IMG/VR virus record: IMGVR_UViG_3300025436_000002
Location: 106,201-170,200 of that record
DNA length: 64,000 nucleotides
Direction: 5' to 3' (one strand)
Origin: a virus
Shown here: positions 37,218-45,636 of the stretch, piece after piece
Position numbering within the stretch: position 1 is the first letter of the stretch
How the letters are laid out: the number at the start of each line of letters is the position of its first letter
Translations under genes and position numbers: made by a program
The notes under the pieces: model-generated
Database searches by the model: none
Seen by the model: the letters and a program-made list of their open reading frames with translations, nothing else
Told to the model about the DNA's origin: nothing

Positions 37218-39743
37218 ATGCCTTTAGGTAATATAAAAAGATTTTTAAATAAAATTGGTAATATAAACGAAGTTCTTCCAAAAAAAGAAATGGCTCCGAT
37301 ACTTAAAAGTATCAAACTTGGTACTGAACTTGAAGTAATCCATGAAGGTGAAGAGCTTACTATAGAAGATTGGGTTGGTACTTTTCAGAATATGGAAGCT
37401 GGTGAGTCTGAATCTGTCGATAAGTATTCTGACATGAAAGATTATATGGAGCAAACCTATAATATATATAATTCCAGTAGGGTGGCTTCTAGGGCTAATG
37501 ATGAATGGGTTGTTCTAAAAGATTTTGGAAGTGAGCATGTTCATAGGAATGATGTAGTGTCATCATGGTACATTAGCCTTAATATAGAAGAGGGTAGGGG
37601 GAATCAATCTACAAGTAGTAGTATGAAACTGTATAACGATAAAACTAACTCTCTATATAAACTTAGAGATGGCTGGGCTAAAGTATTTGAAGACCCTAAA
37701 AATGAACACACTCTTTTAAGTCTTAACGATGTCATACACATGGAACATGGGGACCTTGATAAGATACTTGACTGGATAGAAGAGAATGTTACTAGCAAGT
37801 TCGATGAATTAGAGTATGATACTGTATTTGAAGAAGTGACTCTAGACGATGTACAAGATTACGAAAGTGAAGATGACGACGAATATCCAGAAGCTGACGA
37901 AGATATTGAAGATTTTCTCAGATATCTCGAAAATAATGGAGGAGTTAATGTCTCAGGTAGCTATCATGGTGCGGTATCTTCAAGTGGTTGGAGAATTGAA
38001 CCTGACAGTTCGTTGGGACATTATGGTATTGAAGTTATATCCCCACCCATGGAATATAAAAAGTTTATTCAGTTAGTTCCTAAGGTAATAGAAAGACTTA
38101 AAGATTTAGGATACGGAGCAACCTCTCTCTGCGGTTATCATATAGGTGTATCTTCTGACGAATTTAACATTTCTGAAGTTATAAGAGATAACTTCTATCA
38201 TTTCAGACATGAGGGTTGGAGTTCCTTAGTATCCGCTGTACTTGCAATGGGTCAAGAGTCTAAAGGTCTATTCTCTAAGGGAGATCCTAATAGATCAACT
38301 GGAAACTGGTCTGAAGATATCATGTCTCACTTACGAGGTGTTCACAAAGAGAGTACAACTGTTGACGATATTCTATATACAGATAAAATTAACATGAAGG
38401 ATTACATTAATAGTGTATTCTCTAAGAGTAGCCCTACTCATGCTAAAAACGTATCTTTAAGAAAAGATTATGTAGAGCTACGCTCTCTCGGAGGAACTAG
38501 TGGTTTTGAGTCCTTAAGCTCTTTATCCTCTCTTAAAGATATTGTCAACATAGCTATATCCCAGTTATTCCAAAAACCTAAAGATTATTCTAAGAGAGAG
38601 GTTTTAAAAATAATGAGACCTTACCTAGATAAACTTCTAGGTGAAGACGAGGAGGATGCTAAAGTAGAAAGTATGCTAGAGCTACTCAAACAACCTGATC
38701 CTTGGGAAAATAGAAAGATAATAAAACTTTGTAAGAAATACCCTAAAAAATATCTACAACCCGTCTTCAATTACATAAGAAAGAACTTTCAAGCTTCTAA
38801 TGTCATGAGCTTCCTATACTGGGTAACAAATAGATGGGATAATATAGATGACTACGAAGATGAGAGAGTTATAAAAAACTTCTTACAAGACAAGCTGGAA
38901 TTTATCATGAGTAATGTATCCTCAGATACTCCTAAAGCTAACTTATCCATTTTTAACTTCCTAACGTCAAATCTAGTAGTTAGTGGTAAAATTGAATCTC
39001 AGATATTGGAAAATCTAGTATCTTACATAGAAACTGCCAGAAATTCATGGGATGTGGCAGACGCCTGTGTGGTATTAAGAAACCTACCTATTATGTACAA
39101 ACCTGAAGGAGATAAAATATTTTCAGACCTAGTGGGTGATTATAGTTTCCCAATAAAAGCTAAGTTATACCTCATATCTTCTGATGAACATGGAAGACTT
39201 GAGAAATTAGGAGAAGGTCGAGCGAGTGTATTACTTGCAGAGATGCGACGTAACCTAGAACAAATTCATGCTACCTCCGTGTTTGATTACCCTAGAGATA
39301 CTAAAGCCATCTTACAAAGACTGCTATCCAATTTTGATAGTTGGAATACTGATATCTTATCAGATATATTGGTACTATCTGAAGAGTTTAATTTACAAGA
39401 TAGTATAGTTTCCCTAGTAGATAGCTTACCTAACTTAGAAAATGCCTTATCCAAACTAATGGACATTGACCAATCTAACAAGGAGAGAATTTTTGCTGTA
39501 TTTTTCAAACACTACTATGGAGGAGCTAATCAAGATATCATAGAAAAATATAAAGATATATTCCATACTGATCTTTATAAAGATGCAATCAAGAATCCGA
39601 GGGAAGTTGCTAGTATGGGACCTTTGCAGGTAGGGGATATGACTAACTACGGAAAGATTAAAGATATGTATGGGACTGGGAATTCAGTATCTTATTTAAT
39701 AGACGGTCAAATATATCATCATTCTAAAGTCCAAAGAATATGA
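37218..39743 (+). CDS. Amidoligase-like protein 2, putative packaged enzyme
   Basis: 841 aa. Start MPLGNIKRFLNKIGNINEV (INE cleavage-like site). Amidoligase motifs: LGTELEVIHE (about 35-44), WRIEPDSSLGHYGIEVISPP (about 258-277), LCGYHIGVSS (about 305-314) and YVELRSLGG. An extra ~200 residues with an acidic stretch separate the first two motifs. The C-terminal ~350 residues are helical repeats and end with a small domain (VGDMTNYGKIKDMYG) shared with the third-cluster protein at 45637. Confidence 0.76.
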   Translation: MPLGNIKRFLNKIGNINEVLPKKEMAPILKSIKLGTELEVIHEGEELTIEDWVGTFQNMEAGESESVDKYSDMKDYMEQTYNIYNSSRVASRANDEWVVLKDFGSEHVHRNDVVSSWYISLNIEEGRGNQSTSSSMKLYNDKTNSLYKLRDGWAKVFEDPKNEHTLLSLNDVIHMEHGDLDKILDWIEENVTSKFDELEYDTVFEEVTLDDVQDYESEDDDEYPEADEDIEDFLRYLENNGGVNVSGSYHGAVSSSGWRIEPDSSLGHYGIEVISPPMEYKKFIQLVPKVIERLKDLGYGATSLCGYHIGVSSDEFNISEVIRDNFYHFRHEGWSSLVSAVLAMGQESKGLFSKGDPNRSTGNWSEDIMSHLRGVHKESTTVDDILYTDKINMKDYINSVFSKSSPTHAKNVSLRKDYVELRSLGGTSGFESLSSLSSLKDIVNIAISQLFQKPKDYSKREVLKIMRPYLDKLLGEDEEDAKVESMLELLKQPDPWENRKIIKLCKKYPKKYLQPVFNYIRKNFQASNVMSFLYWVTNRWDNIDDYEDERVIKNFLQDKLEFIMSNVSSDTPKANLSIFNFLTSNLVVSGKIESQILENLVSYIETARNSWDVADACVVLRNLPIMYKPEGDKIFSDLVGDYSFPIKAKLYLISSDEHGRLEKLGEGRASVLLAEMRRNLEQIHATSVFDYPRDTKAILQRLLSNFDSWNTDILSDILVLSEEFNLQDSIVSLVDSLPNLENALSKLMDIDQSNKERIFAVFFKHYYGGANQDIIEKYKDIFHTDLYKDAIKNPREVASMGPLQVGDMTNYGKIKDMYGTGNSVSYLIDGQIYHHSKVQRI

Positions 39744-39752
39744 TACTAGCTA

Positions 39753-39800
39753 TTGACAAATAATAAAACTCATGCTAAACTAAGGGCATGAGTTTTATTT
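39753..39800 (+). promoter_or_regulatory. Terminator with a promoter in its loop
   Basis: AAAACTCATGC (39765-39775) and GCATGAGTTTT (39786-39796) form a perfect 11-bp stem, then TATTTAT. -35 TTGACA (39753-39758) lies 17 bp from -10 TAAACT (39776-39781), which sits in the loop. The new transcript starts after the left arm and so escapes termination. Confidence 0.75.
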
Positions 39801-39816
39801 ATAGAAAAGGGTATTC

Positions 39817-39963
39817 ATGATTATACTTAACAAACCTAACATTTGGGGATTCATCTGGGATTTAAGCGAGACACTTCATATAGGACTGGGAAAACATGCC
39901 CCTTACGTTTTTCATAAGATGATGGGGATTGAAGAGAGCCAAATTAAGAAAGTAGATGAGTAA
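39817..39963 (+). CDS. Small hypothetical protein
   Basis: 48 aa, ATG 39817, SD aaaagggtattc. Aromatic N-terminus (NKPNIWGFIWDLSETLHIG). No domain. Shares its final A with the next ATG (TAATGG). Confidence 0.52.
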   Translation: MIILNKPNIWGFIWDLSETLHIGLGKHAPYVFHKMMGIEESQIKKVDE

Positions 39964-40286
39964 TGGACGATAGACTGAAAGATGGAGTTATCCTCGTGTA
40001 TAAGTCCGAGTACGCTAGGAGCTATGTACCTAAGGAAGTATTTGATAAATATAAAGGCATGCCTTTTGTTGTAAAAGAAATAGATAACATATTCTATCTT
40101 TATTGGAAAGATCACAAAGTAAAAACTAAATTAGATTTTAATGATCCTATTACAAAGTCTACTTATTCTAAGGATAGGTACAAGGTTATCGGAAATATAG
40201 GAATGCCTCGTAAGAAATATAGAGAACTCTCAGGGTATAATTTGGTTAACAGTTTGGAAGATTTCAATAATCATACTGGAGTTTAG
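39963..40286 (+). CDS. Hypothetical protein
   Basis: 107 aa, basic, beta-rich (DGVILVYKSEYARSYVPKE; FVVKEIDNIFYLYWKDH). No motif recognised. Last gene before the late promoter of the patatin gene. Confidence 0.6.
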   Translation: MDDRLKDGVILVYKSEYARSYVPKEVFDKYKGMPFVVKEIDNIFYLYWKDHKVKTKLDFNDPITKSTYSKDRYKVIGNIGMPRKKYRELSGYNLVNSLEDFNNHTGV

Positions 40287-40296
40287 TTAAAATAGC

Positions 40297-40317
40297 CCTT
40301 TTATATTATAAATAATG
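40297..40317 (+). promoter_or_regulatory. Late promoter motif
   Basis: CCTTTTATATTATAAATA, the CCTTTT variant also seen at 52965 and on the minus strand at 53942. Lies 30 bp before the patatin gene. Confidence 0.72.
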
Positions 40318-40331
40318 TAGGAGGGATTTTT

Positions 40332-41255
40332 ATGGAAACTAAAAAAAATATTAGAATTTTAAGTTTAGACGGAGGAGGATGCAGAGGTTTGTTATCAGCT
40401 GTTCTTCTCAAAGAGATAGAGACTAGGACAGGCAAACCTATCTCTGAACTATTCGATTTTTTCATTGGAAGCTCTACTGGAGCTATTATGTCCCTACTTA
40501 TAAATAAACATGATAATAATATACCTACTTATACTATGACAGATATTGTGGAGTTCTATACAGGATGCAGTTGTAAAACAATATTCAAAAAGAAATTCTT
40601 CAAGATGCCCTTAAATGCTGTTAGGTATCCTAGTTCTCAGATAGAGGGAGTTCTTAAAGGGTCCCTAGGTGATTCTAAAATGAAAGACTCTTTGAATCCA
40701 GTAGTGGTTACAACCTATGATACTGTGTCAAGAAACTCATTATTCCTAAATTCAGAGGATACAAAATATAATAATTTGGGTATGTGGGAATGTGCTAGAG
40801 CTTCCTCAGCAGCCCCCACTTTCTTTGAACCTTTTTCTATGGGAGATATCTGTGCTGTAGATGGGGGAGTTGTTGCAAATAATCCCGCACTTTTCGGGTA
40901 CATTGAAGCTAAGAAACTATTTCCAGACTCGGATGTTACGGTCGTGTCTTTAGGTACTGGATCCAGTGTCTCTTCTCTAAGTAAGAAAGATATGGATAAG
41001 TTTAATCTACTAACATGGGCATCTAATATTTTTGATTTTACATCGGATGCTCAATCCGATACAGTTTCATATGCTATGGGTAAACTACATGATGTATCAG
41101 ATTATTATAGATTTCAAGTTAAGTTAAATACCAAGGATGCTTCAATAGATGATACTTCGAATGCAAACTTAAATAACTTAATTAGGATAGCTAGGACTGC
41201 TATTATAACAGAATGGGCTACTGAACTTGATAGACTCATTGTATCTTTAACTTAA
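40332..41255 (+). CDS. Patatin-like phospholipase
   Basis: 307 aa, SD aggagggatttt. All catalytic parts are present: oxyanion loop DGGGCRG (about 15-21), nucleophile elbow GSSTG (about 47-51) and DGG (about 178-180) completing the Ser-Asp dyad, followed by NNPALFG. It should hydrolyse acyl chains of membrane phospholipids. No signal peptide, so it is cytoplasmic unless released otherwise. Late promoter and single-gene unit suggest a part in lysis or virion release; a relation to CapV-type defence phospholipases is possible by fold only. Confidence 0.82.
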   Translation: METKKNIRILSLDGGGCRGLLSAVLLKEIETRTGKPISELFDFFIGSSTGAIMSLLINKHDNNIPTYTMTDIVEFYTGCSCKTIFKKKFFKMPLNAVRYPSSQIEGVLKGSLGDSKMKDSLNPVVVTTYDTVSRNSLFLNSEDTKYNNLGMWECARASSAAPTFFEPFSMGDICAVDGGVVANNPALFGYIEAKKLFPDSDVTVVSLGTGSSVSSLSKKDMDKFNLLTWASNIFDFTSDAQSDTVSYAMGKLHDVSDYYRFQVKLNTKDASIDDTSNANLNNLIRIARTAIITEWATELDRLIVSLT

Positions 41256-41273
41256 CAATACTAAACTAAACAC

Positions 41274-41302
41274 TAGACTTAATAATCTCTATGTGTTATA
41301 TT
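41274..41302 (+). promoter_or_regulatory. Sigma70-type promoter
   Basis: -35 TAGACT (41274-41279), 17 bp, -10 TATATT (41297-41302), before the 41331-43008 operon. TTAACA lies 22 bp upstream of the -35. Confidence 0.55.
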
Positions 41303-41330
41303 AATAGAATAATACGTAAAGGAGATAAAC

Positions 41331-41708
41331 ATGGGAACTTTTAAAAAGAATAGAAGAATAACTGATCCTACAAGCATGGAAGATTTCTTAACCGAATGTG
41401 CCTTAAAAGGTCTTACTAATACAGAGATTGAGAACGAACTACAAATAATACTGGATAGTGATAGGCAAGGTCATGCTAATAGGTATACTCCAGAGAATAT
41501 GTCAGATCTTGTAAAACATCTTCCTAAAAAGTTAGAAGGAGTTTTAGATAAATTTAAGAGCATAAGTTCTTCTGGAAATGCAAGAGGCATGGAACATGAA
41601 GTCGATAGATACAGGTCTGGATTCTTTTCTGCATTCATGAACTTGAATTCATTCTTAGATAGCCTGTTAAAAAGTGTTGAAGAGGAGGGGTTGGGTTTAA
41701 ACGGATAA
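41331..41708 (+). CDS. Helical hypothetical protein
   Basis: 125 aa, SD aaaggagataaac. Helical (MEDFLTECALKGLTNTEIEN; ESVEEEGLG end) with a central basic part. The next gene starts at the TAATGG overlap. Function unknown. Confidence 0.62.
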   Translation: MGTFKKNRRITDPTSMEDFLTECALKGLTNTEIENELQIILDSDRQGHANRYTPENMSDLVKHLPKKLEGVLDKFKSISSSGNARGMEHEVDRYRSGFFSAFMNLNSFLDSLLKSVEEEGLGLNG

Positions 41709-42019
41709 TGGCTAATAAAGAATTACTTGAATATTTATTTAGTACCGAAGACGGGGCTGCTCTGATAGCTAAATCTCTTGAAGATTACGAAGAGGAAACT
41801 ATTAATCTTGTAGATGCATCTAAAAATATGATATCATCAATAGCTTACGATTCATTTACGAATAGCTACAAGGGATTACTAGATGCAGATACTGGAATGT
41901 CTAGTCAAGATCTTTGTAAGTTGGCGATTGAGTCTGCTTGTACTACATTTATGATATACGGTTTCATAGTAAAAGAACAACTTACTAGATTAGAGTTAGA
42001 GAAATTAATGAATGCGTAA
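41708..42019 (+). CDS. Helical hypothetical protein
   Basis: 103 aa, acidic, helical (NKELLEYLFSTEDGAALIAK). The end LTRLELEKLMNA is not a clear family tail. Operon with 41331 and 42029. Confidence 0.6.
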   Translation: MANKELLEYLFSTEDGAALIAKSLEDYEEETINLVDASKNMISSIAYDSFTNSYKGLLDADTGMSSQDLCKLAIESACTTFMIYGFIVKEQLTRLELEKLMNA

Positions 42020-42028
42020 GGAGATATT

Positions 42029-42439
42029 ATGGGCATGTTTATACCAGAAGTTGAGGGTAAATTAAAAGTATTCAAATATCTACAAGATATTGTTAAATTT
42101 AATGAGGACGTGAAATTTTCTCAGATAGCCACTTCGGATGAGATGGATTTTTACGGTATGAGTAAGATTAAAAGTTCTGCCACTCTTATGATGTTTGTAA
42201 GAAGTCCTGATGTTAAATACAACCATGAAATATCGGTTTCTTTAGAAACTAATATGGAGAGTGAGATAAATAAGTTCCTTCATGAAGTCTTTAAAAAGGT
42301 AGGTAATATTGAAAGTATAGATTTTGAACTCATGCAATCCTTGTATAAGAAAGCTAAACTAGATTATAAGAAGTTCGAGAAAGGGAAGTTTAATAAAGAT
42401 TACAAGAAGGCTTTAATGGCTAAAGAATTATCTAAATAG
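42029..42439 (+). CDS. Hypothetical protein with YLM-like tail
   Basis: 136 aa, SD aaggagatatt. The body differs from the small tail proteins (KYLQDIVKFNEDVKFSQIA), but the last residues YKKALMAKELSK match the tail, with ALM for YLM. It shows the tail on a non-family body, or a highly diverged member. Confidence 0.6.
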   Translation: MGMFIPEVEGKLKVFKYLQDIVKFNEDVKFSQIATSDEMDFYGMSKIKSSATLMMFVRSPDVKYNHEISVSLETNMESEINKFLHEVFKKVGNIESIDFELMQSLYKKAKLDYKKFEKGKFNKDYKKALMAKELSK

Positions 42440-42447
42440 GAGAAGAC

Positions 42448-43008
42448 ATGCTTAATTTTTTTAAGAGAATGGCTAGTGCTAGACTGACAAGGAGGCTTGA
42501 GATAGCTTTAGGAGAACTAAAGGAGTTTAATATGATACATGACACTTTTATTTGGGACGTTATTTGTTTCTTTAGGAAGCAGGGTAGGTTTATAGTTAGA
42601 ATGTTCCAGTGGATTCCTATACTTTATAATGATGAAGATTGGGACTTCAATTACTTTCTTTATATAGTTAGATTCAAATTAACTAAGATTAAAAAATGTC
42701 TTTCTGAAGACGACATGCATGTAAATGCCAATAGGAGAGCTAGGGAAGTTGGGGTAGTTATAGCACATCTGGATAGGTATTTTGATATTGGAAAATACAC
42801 TATTGACGTAGACACAGATGAGTACTTAAATAATAGTTCTTGGTTAAGTACTGAGAGATTAGACGGTAGTGTTCGACACTCCTACAAAGATAGTCAGATG
42901 GCTAAGAGACATCGAAGGATTCATGATAGACAAAACTACTTAACAGAGTTCCATTTCTCAGAAGCTATGAGAAAGTTAAAATTATACGGACGGGCATGGT
43001 GGGTATGA
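42448..43008 (+). CDS. Conserved phage-type hypothetical protein
   Basis: 186 aa, SD aggagaagac. Basic, aromatic-rich: NMIHDTFIWDVICFFRKQG, WDFNYFLYIVRFKLTKIKKC, ending LKLYGRAWWV. The look is of a cytoplasmic phage protein of unknown role. Last gene before the late promoter of the amidoligase cluster. Confidence 0.62.
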   Translation: MLNFFKRMASARLTRRLEIALGELKEFNMIHDTFIWDVICFFRKQGRFIVRMFQWIPILYNDEDWDFNYFLYIVRFKLTKIKKCLSEDDMHVNANRRAREVGVVIAHLDRYFDIGKYTIDVDTDEYLNNSSWLSTERLDGSVRHSYKDSQMAKRHRRIHDRQNYLTEFHFSEAMRKLKLYGRAWWV

Positions 43009-43043
43009 CGACTTAATATATAATAATCCTATTTAGAAGTTAA

Positions 43044-43064
43044 CTAGTTTATATTTTAAATAGG
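43044..43064 (+). promoter_or_regulatory. Late promoter motif
   Basis: AGTTTATATTTTAAATAG, same as the 35085 site, 25 bp before the amidoligase cluster that runs to the endolysin. Confidence 0.72.
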
Positions 43065-43089
43065 ATTTAACATTTATTGGGAAAAATAT

Positions 43090-45633
43090 ATGATTAATAA
43101 AATTAAAAATATACTAAATGAGTTAGCTCATCGTAACTCTATAAACGAGATACTTCCTAAAAAACAACTTGATAAAATACTTCCTAATCTTATACTAGGT
43201 ATTGAGATAGAAGTAATACATGAGAGTGGGGAGAATGTTTGGGAAGCTGAGGACTCGAACACAGTATCTAGAAGGATTCAGAGATATCAAAATGACATTG
43301 GAGAGTACAAATCAGATATCAAGGATCTAGAACGTACTGCAACTCCCATTGGAGCTGAACTCTATGAGGAGGACAGTGAAGTTTGGATGGATGCTATCTT
43401 AACTAAGCAGGATACACTCATAGATGAAATTGCATACAACGAGAGGAAGATAGACGAGACCCGAGCTGACACTTCAAAACTTCAAAGAGAGATTGCTATG
43501 CAAGGAACTCCTATCACCCCAGATGAAATAAAAACTAGAAAATGGTATATGTCTCGTATAGAGTATCTCGATAAATTTATTGATGGTTTAGAGAATGAAA
43601 TATATGTTAAGAAACAAGATTATAAACGCCTAGATGCTGACTACACTGTTGTTCAGAATATTAAACGTCTGGAGAAAAAAATAGCTGAATATACTCAAAA
43701 GATTAAAGATATTGAAACTGAGGAAGAGTCTGATAATTCTATTGAAAGTCTAGTAAAGAACTCTAGCATTGCCTCTATACTTGATGAGTCCAGTCCTATC
43801 GGATGGGAAATATTTCATGGGTACCATCATGGTAGAGACTTTAGAGGTTGGAGGATTGAACCTGACGGTTCTCTAGGTAATTCGGGTGTTGAATTTATCT
43901 CTCCTAAGATGCCTTATGGAGATTTCATAGAGTATATTCCAAAAGTAGCTACTGCCTTAAACGATAACGGATTTCTTGCTGAGGATGGGAGAACTGGACT
44001 ACACATAGGAGTCTCATCTAAGAAACTACATATAGTTCGTAAGATAGAAGATGATTTTGCTTTTTATAGGGGAAAAGGTCTTTCTCAACTTATGGCTTTA
44101 CTCTTAACGACTCAGAAAGAGCAGAGAGGACTCTTTGTAAAAGGAGAGCCTAGTAGAGAGTCTTCTGGATATTCTAAATCCATTACAGATATTATTGGTA
44201 AAGCATTAGGTCATTTGACTCCAGAAGATGATTATACCCTAGAAGACTTAATATATACAGATAAGTTTGAATCCAATAAATCTTTGAGTAGTCTTAAAGA
44301 GAGTGTCTCAGGTTTCGTTCGTGAAATGTTCAATAAGTCTCACTATACTAATGTGTCTATTCGAGATGAGTATGTTGAAGTTAGATCACTTGGAGGCGTT
44401 AATGGGTATCTAGCAATTCAAAGTGAGTCTTCCCTCAGAGAGATAATAGCCATGATTACTACTCAACTATTTTCTGAGGCTGAGATGCCGTCAACTAAAG
44501 AACTTGTAAGTATAGTTCGTTCTTTTCTACCTAAGAGCAGTCGAGGTAATAAAGATAGTCTTTCTCAGGAGTTTAATTTCTTAAAAGCAAACTCAGACAG
44601 TGACGGATCCAACACTGTCTCTGAAATACTTAAAATATTTAAAAACAAGAGTCCTAATCTATTAGTAAAACTCCTCAATAAGATAAAATTAGGGGATGGG
44701 ATCGTTACAGCTCTCTTTGAGTATAATAAATTTGGTACTCTGCTAGAATCTCCAGAATTTGTAGATCATCTTTTAGAGTATCCAAAAAACTATAATCGTA
44801 CTCAAGCATTCCCTTGGAGCAAACTCGATATGGATAATTTTGTCGCTTTAATGAAGAATAATAAGATATTCGGAGAAATCTATCCTAAAGATCAAGAGTA
44901 TTTAATAACTAGGTTACTAGGTAGTACTTATTTTTTGGGAGAACTGGGAGATAATCCTAACCTTACTCAATACATTTCTAATACCAAGAATGGAGATAGA
45001 CTTAATAATATAATTGTCAAGCTGGGAGGATTTGGAAATAGTAAGCTATATGAAGTAAAAGATATATATGACGTACTACCTAAAAGTAGTAAAATTAATG
45101 TACTAGGCGATTTATTCTTTAGTCGTCAATATAATTCTGAGATTAAAAATGACAGTGAGGCTATGGACATTATTTTAGACCCATCCAACGAGAGGTCTAT
45201 CCTTATGAAAATAAATAGATCCGCAACCTTTGAAGTTGTGGAAGCTGCTAAAGATGTTGATATTTTATTCAAATTTTCTGACGAGGTAAAAGATAGAATA
45301 CTTCTTAAAGTGTGGGAAGGTCTAGCAGTCGAGTCAGTGCCTCCCGTATTTATAGAAAATTTAGATAGTAAAATAAAAGATTATCTTTTAAGAAATAAAA
45401 GTGACTTCTTTGAAGGAAAACCTGTATATCTATCTAGGCTAGTAAGTTATGGAGAACTTACAGACTATCAACTTAAAAAGGTTCTAGATACTATAGATAG
45501 GTATGAAACCTCTGAGAATATATACTTAGTTCCAAGCTTAAAGAGGGCTTTGAAAAAAGTACTCAATGAAGTTGGAGATTTAAGTGGAAGTAACATTCGT
45601 AAAATAAAAGCTTTGTTAGATATGGAGGTATAG
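43090..45633 (+). CDS. Amidoligase-like protein 3, putative packaged enzyme
   Basis: 847 aa. Start MINKIKNILNELAHRNSINE with two possible cleavage sites (LNE and INE). Motifs: LGIEIEVIHE (about 38-47), WRIEPDGSLGNSGVEFISPK (about 257-276), LHIGVSS (about 313-319), YVEVRSLGG. The two first motifs are separated by a ~190-residue coiled coil (ERTATPIGAEL to IKDIETEEES). The C-terminal half consists of helical repeats as in the 37218 protein. Confidence 0.76.
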   Translation: MINKIKNILNELAHRNSINEILPKKQLDKILPNLILGIEIEVIHESGENVWEAEDSNTVSRRIQRYQNDIGEYKSDIKDLERTATPIGAELYEEDSEVWMDAILTKQDTLIDEIAYNERKIDETRADTSKLQREIAMQGTPITPDEIKTRKWYMSRIEYLDKFIDGLENEIYVKKQDYKRLDADYTVVQNIKRLEKKIAEYTQKIKDIETEEESDNSIESLVKNSSIASILDESSPIGWEIFHGYHHGRDFRGWRIEPDGSLGNSGVEFISPKMPYGDFIEYIPKVATALNDNGFLAEDGRTGLHIGVSSKKLHIVRKIEDDFAFYRGKGLSQLMALLLTTQKEQRGLFVKGEPSRESSGYSKSITDIIGKALGHLTPEDDYTLEDLIYTDKFESNKSLSSLKESVSGFVREMFNKSHYTNVSIRDEYVEVRSLGGVNGYLAIQSESSLREIIAMITTQLFSEAEMPSTKELVSIVRSFLPKSSRGNKDSLSQEFNFLKANSDSDGSNTVSEILKIFKNKSPNLLVKLLNKIKLGDGIVTALFEYNKFGTLLESPEFVDHLLEYPKNYNRTQAFPWSKLDMDNFVALMKNNKIFGEIYPKDQEYLITRLLGSTYFLGELGDNPNLTQYISNTKNGDRLNNIIVKLGGFGNSKLYEVKDIYDVLPKSSKINVLGDLFFSRQYNSEIKNDSEAMDIILDPSNERSILMKINRSATFEVVEAAKDVDILFKFSDEVKDRILLKVWEGLAVESVPPVFIENLDSKIKDYLLRNKSDFFEGKPVYLSRLVSYGELTDYQLKKVLDTIDRYETSENIYLVPSLKRALKKVLNEVGDLSGSNIRKIKALLDMEV

Positions 45634-45636
45634 AGA

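Noticed and set aside
37849-38076. 75-codon plus-strand ORF inside the 37218 amidoligase gene, and a similar one at 45938-46192
   Set aside because: Both lie in another frame of genes with clear amidoligase motifs; low-complexity Lys/Met/Ile composition typical of shadow frames.
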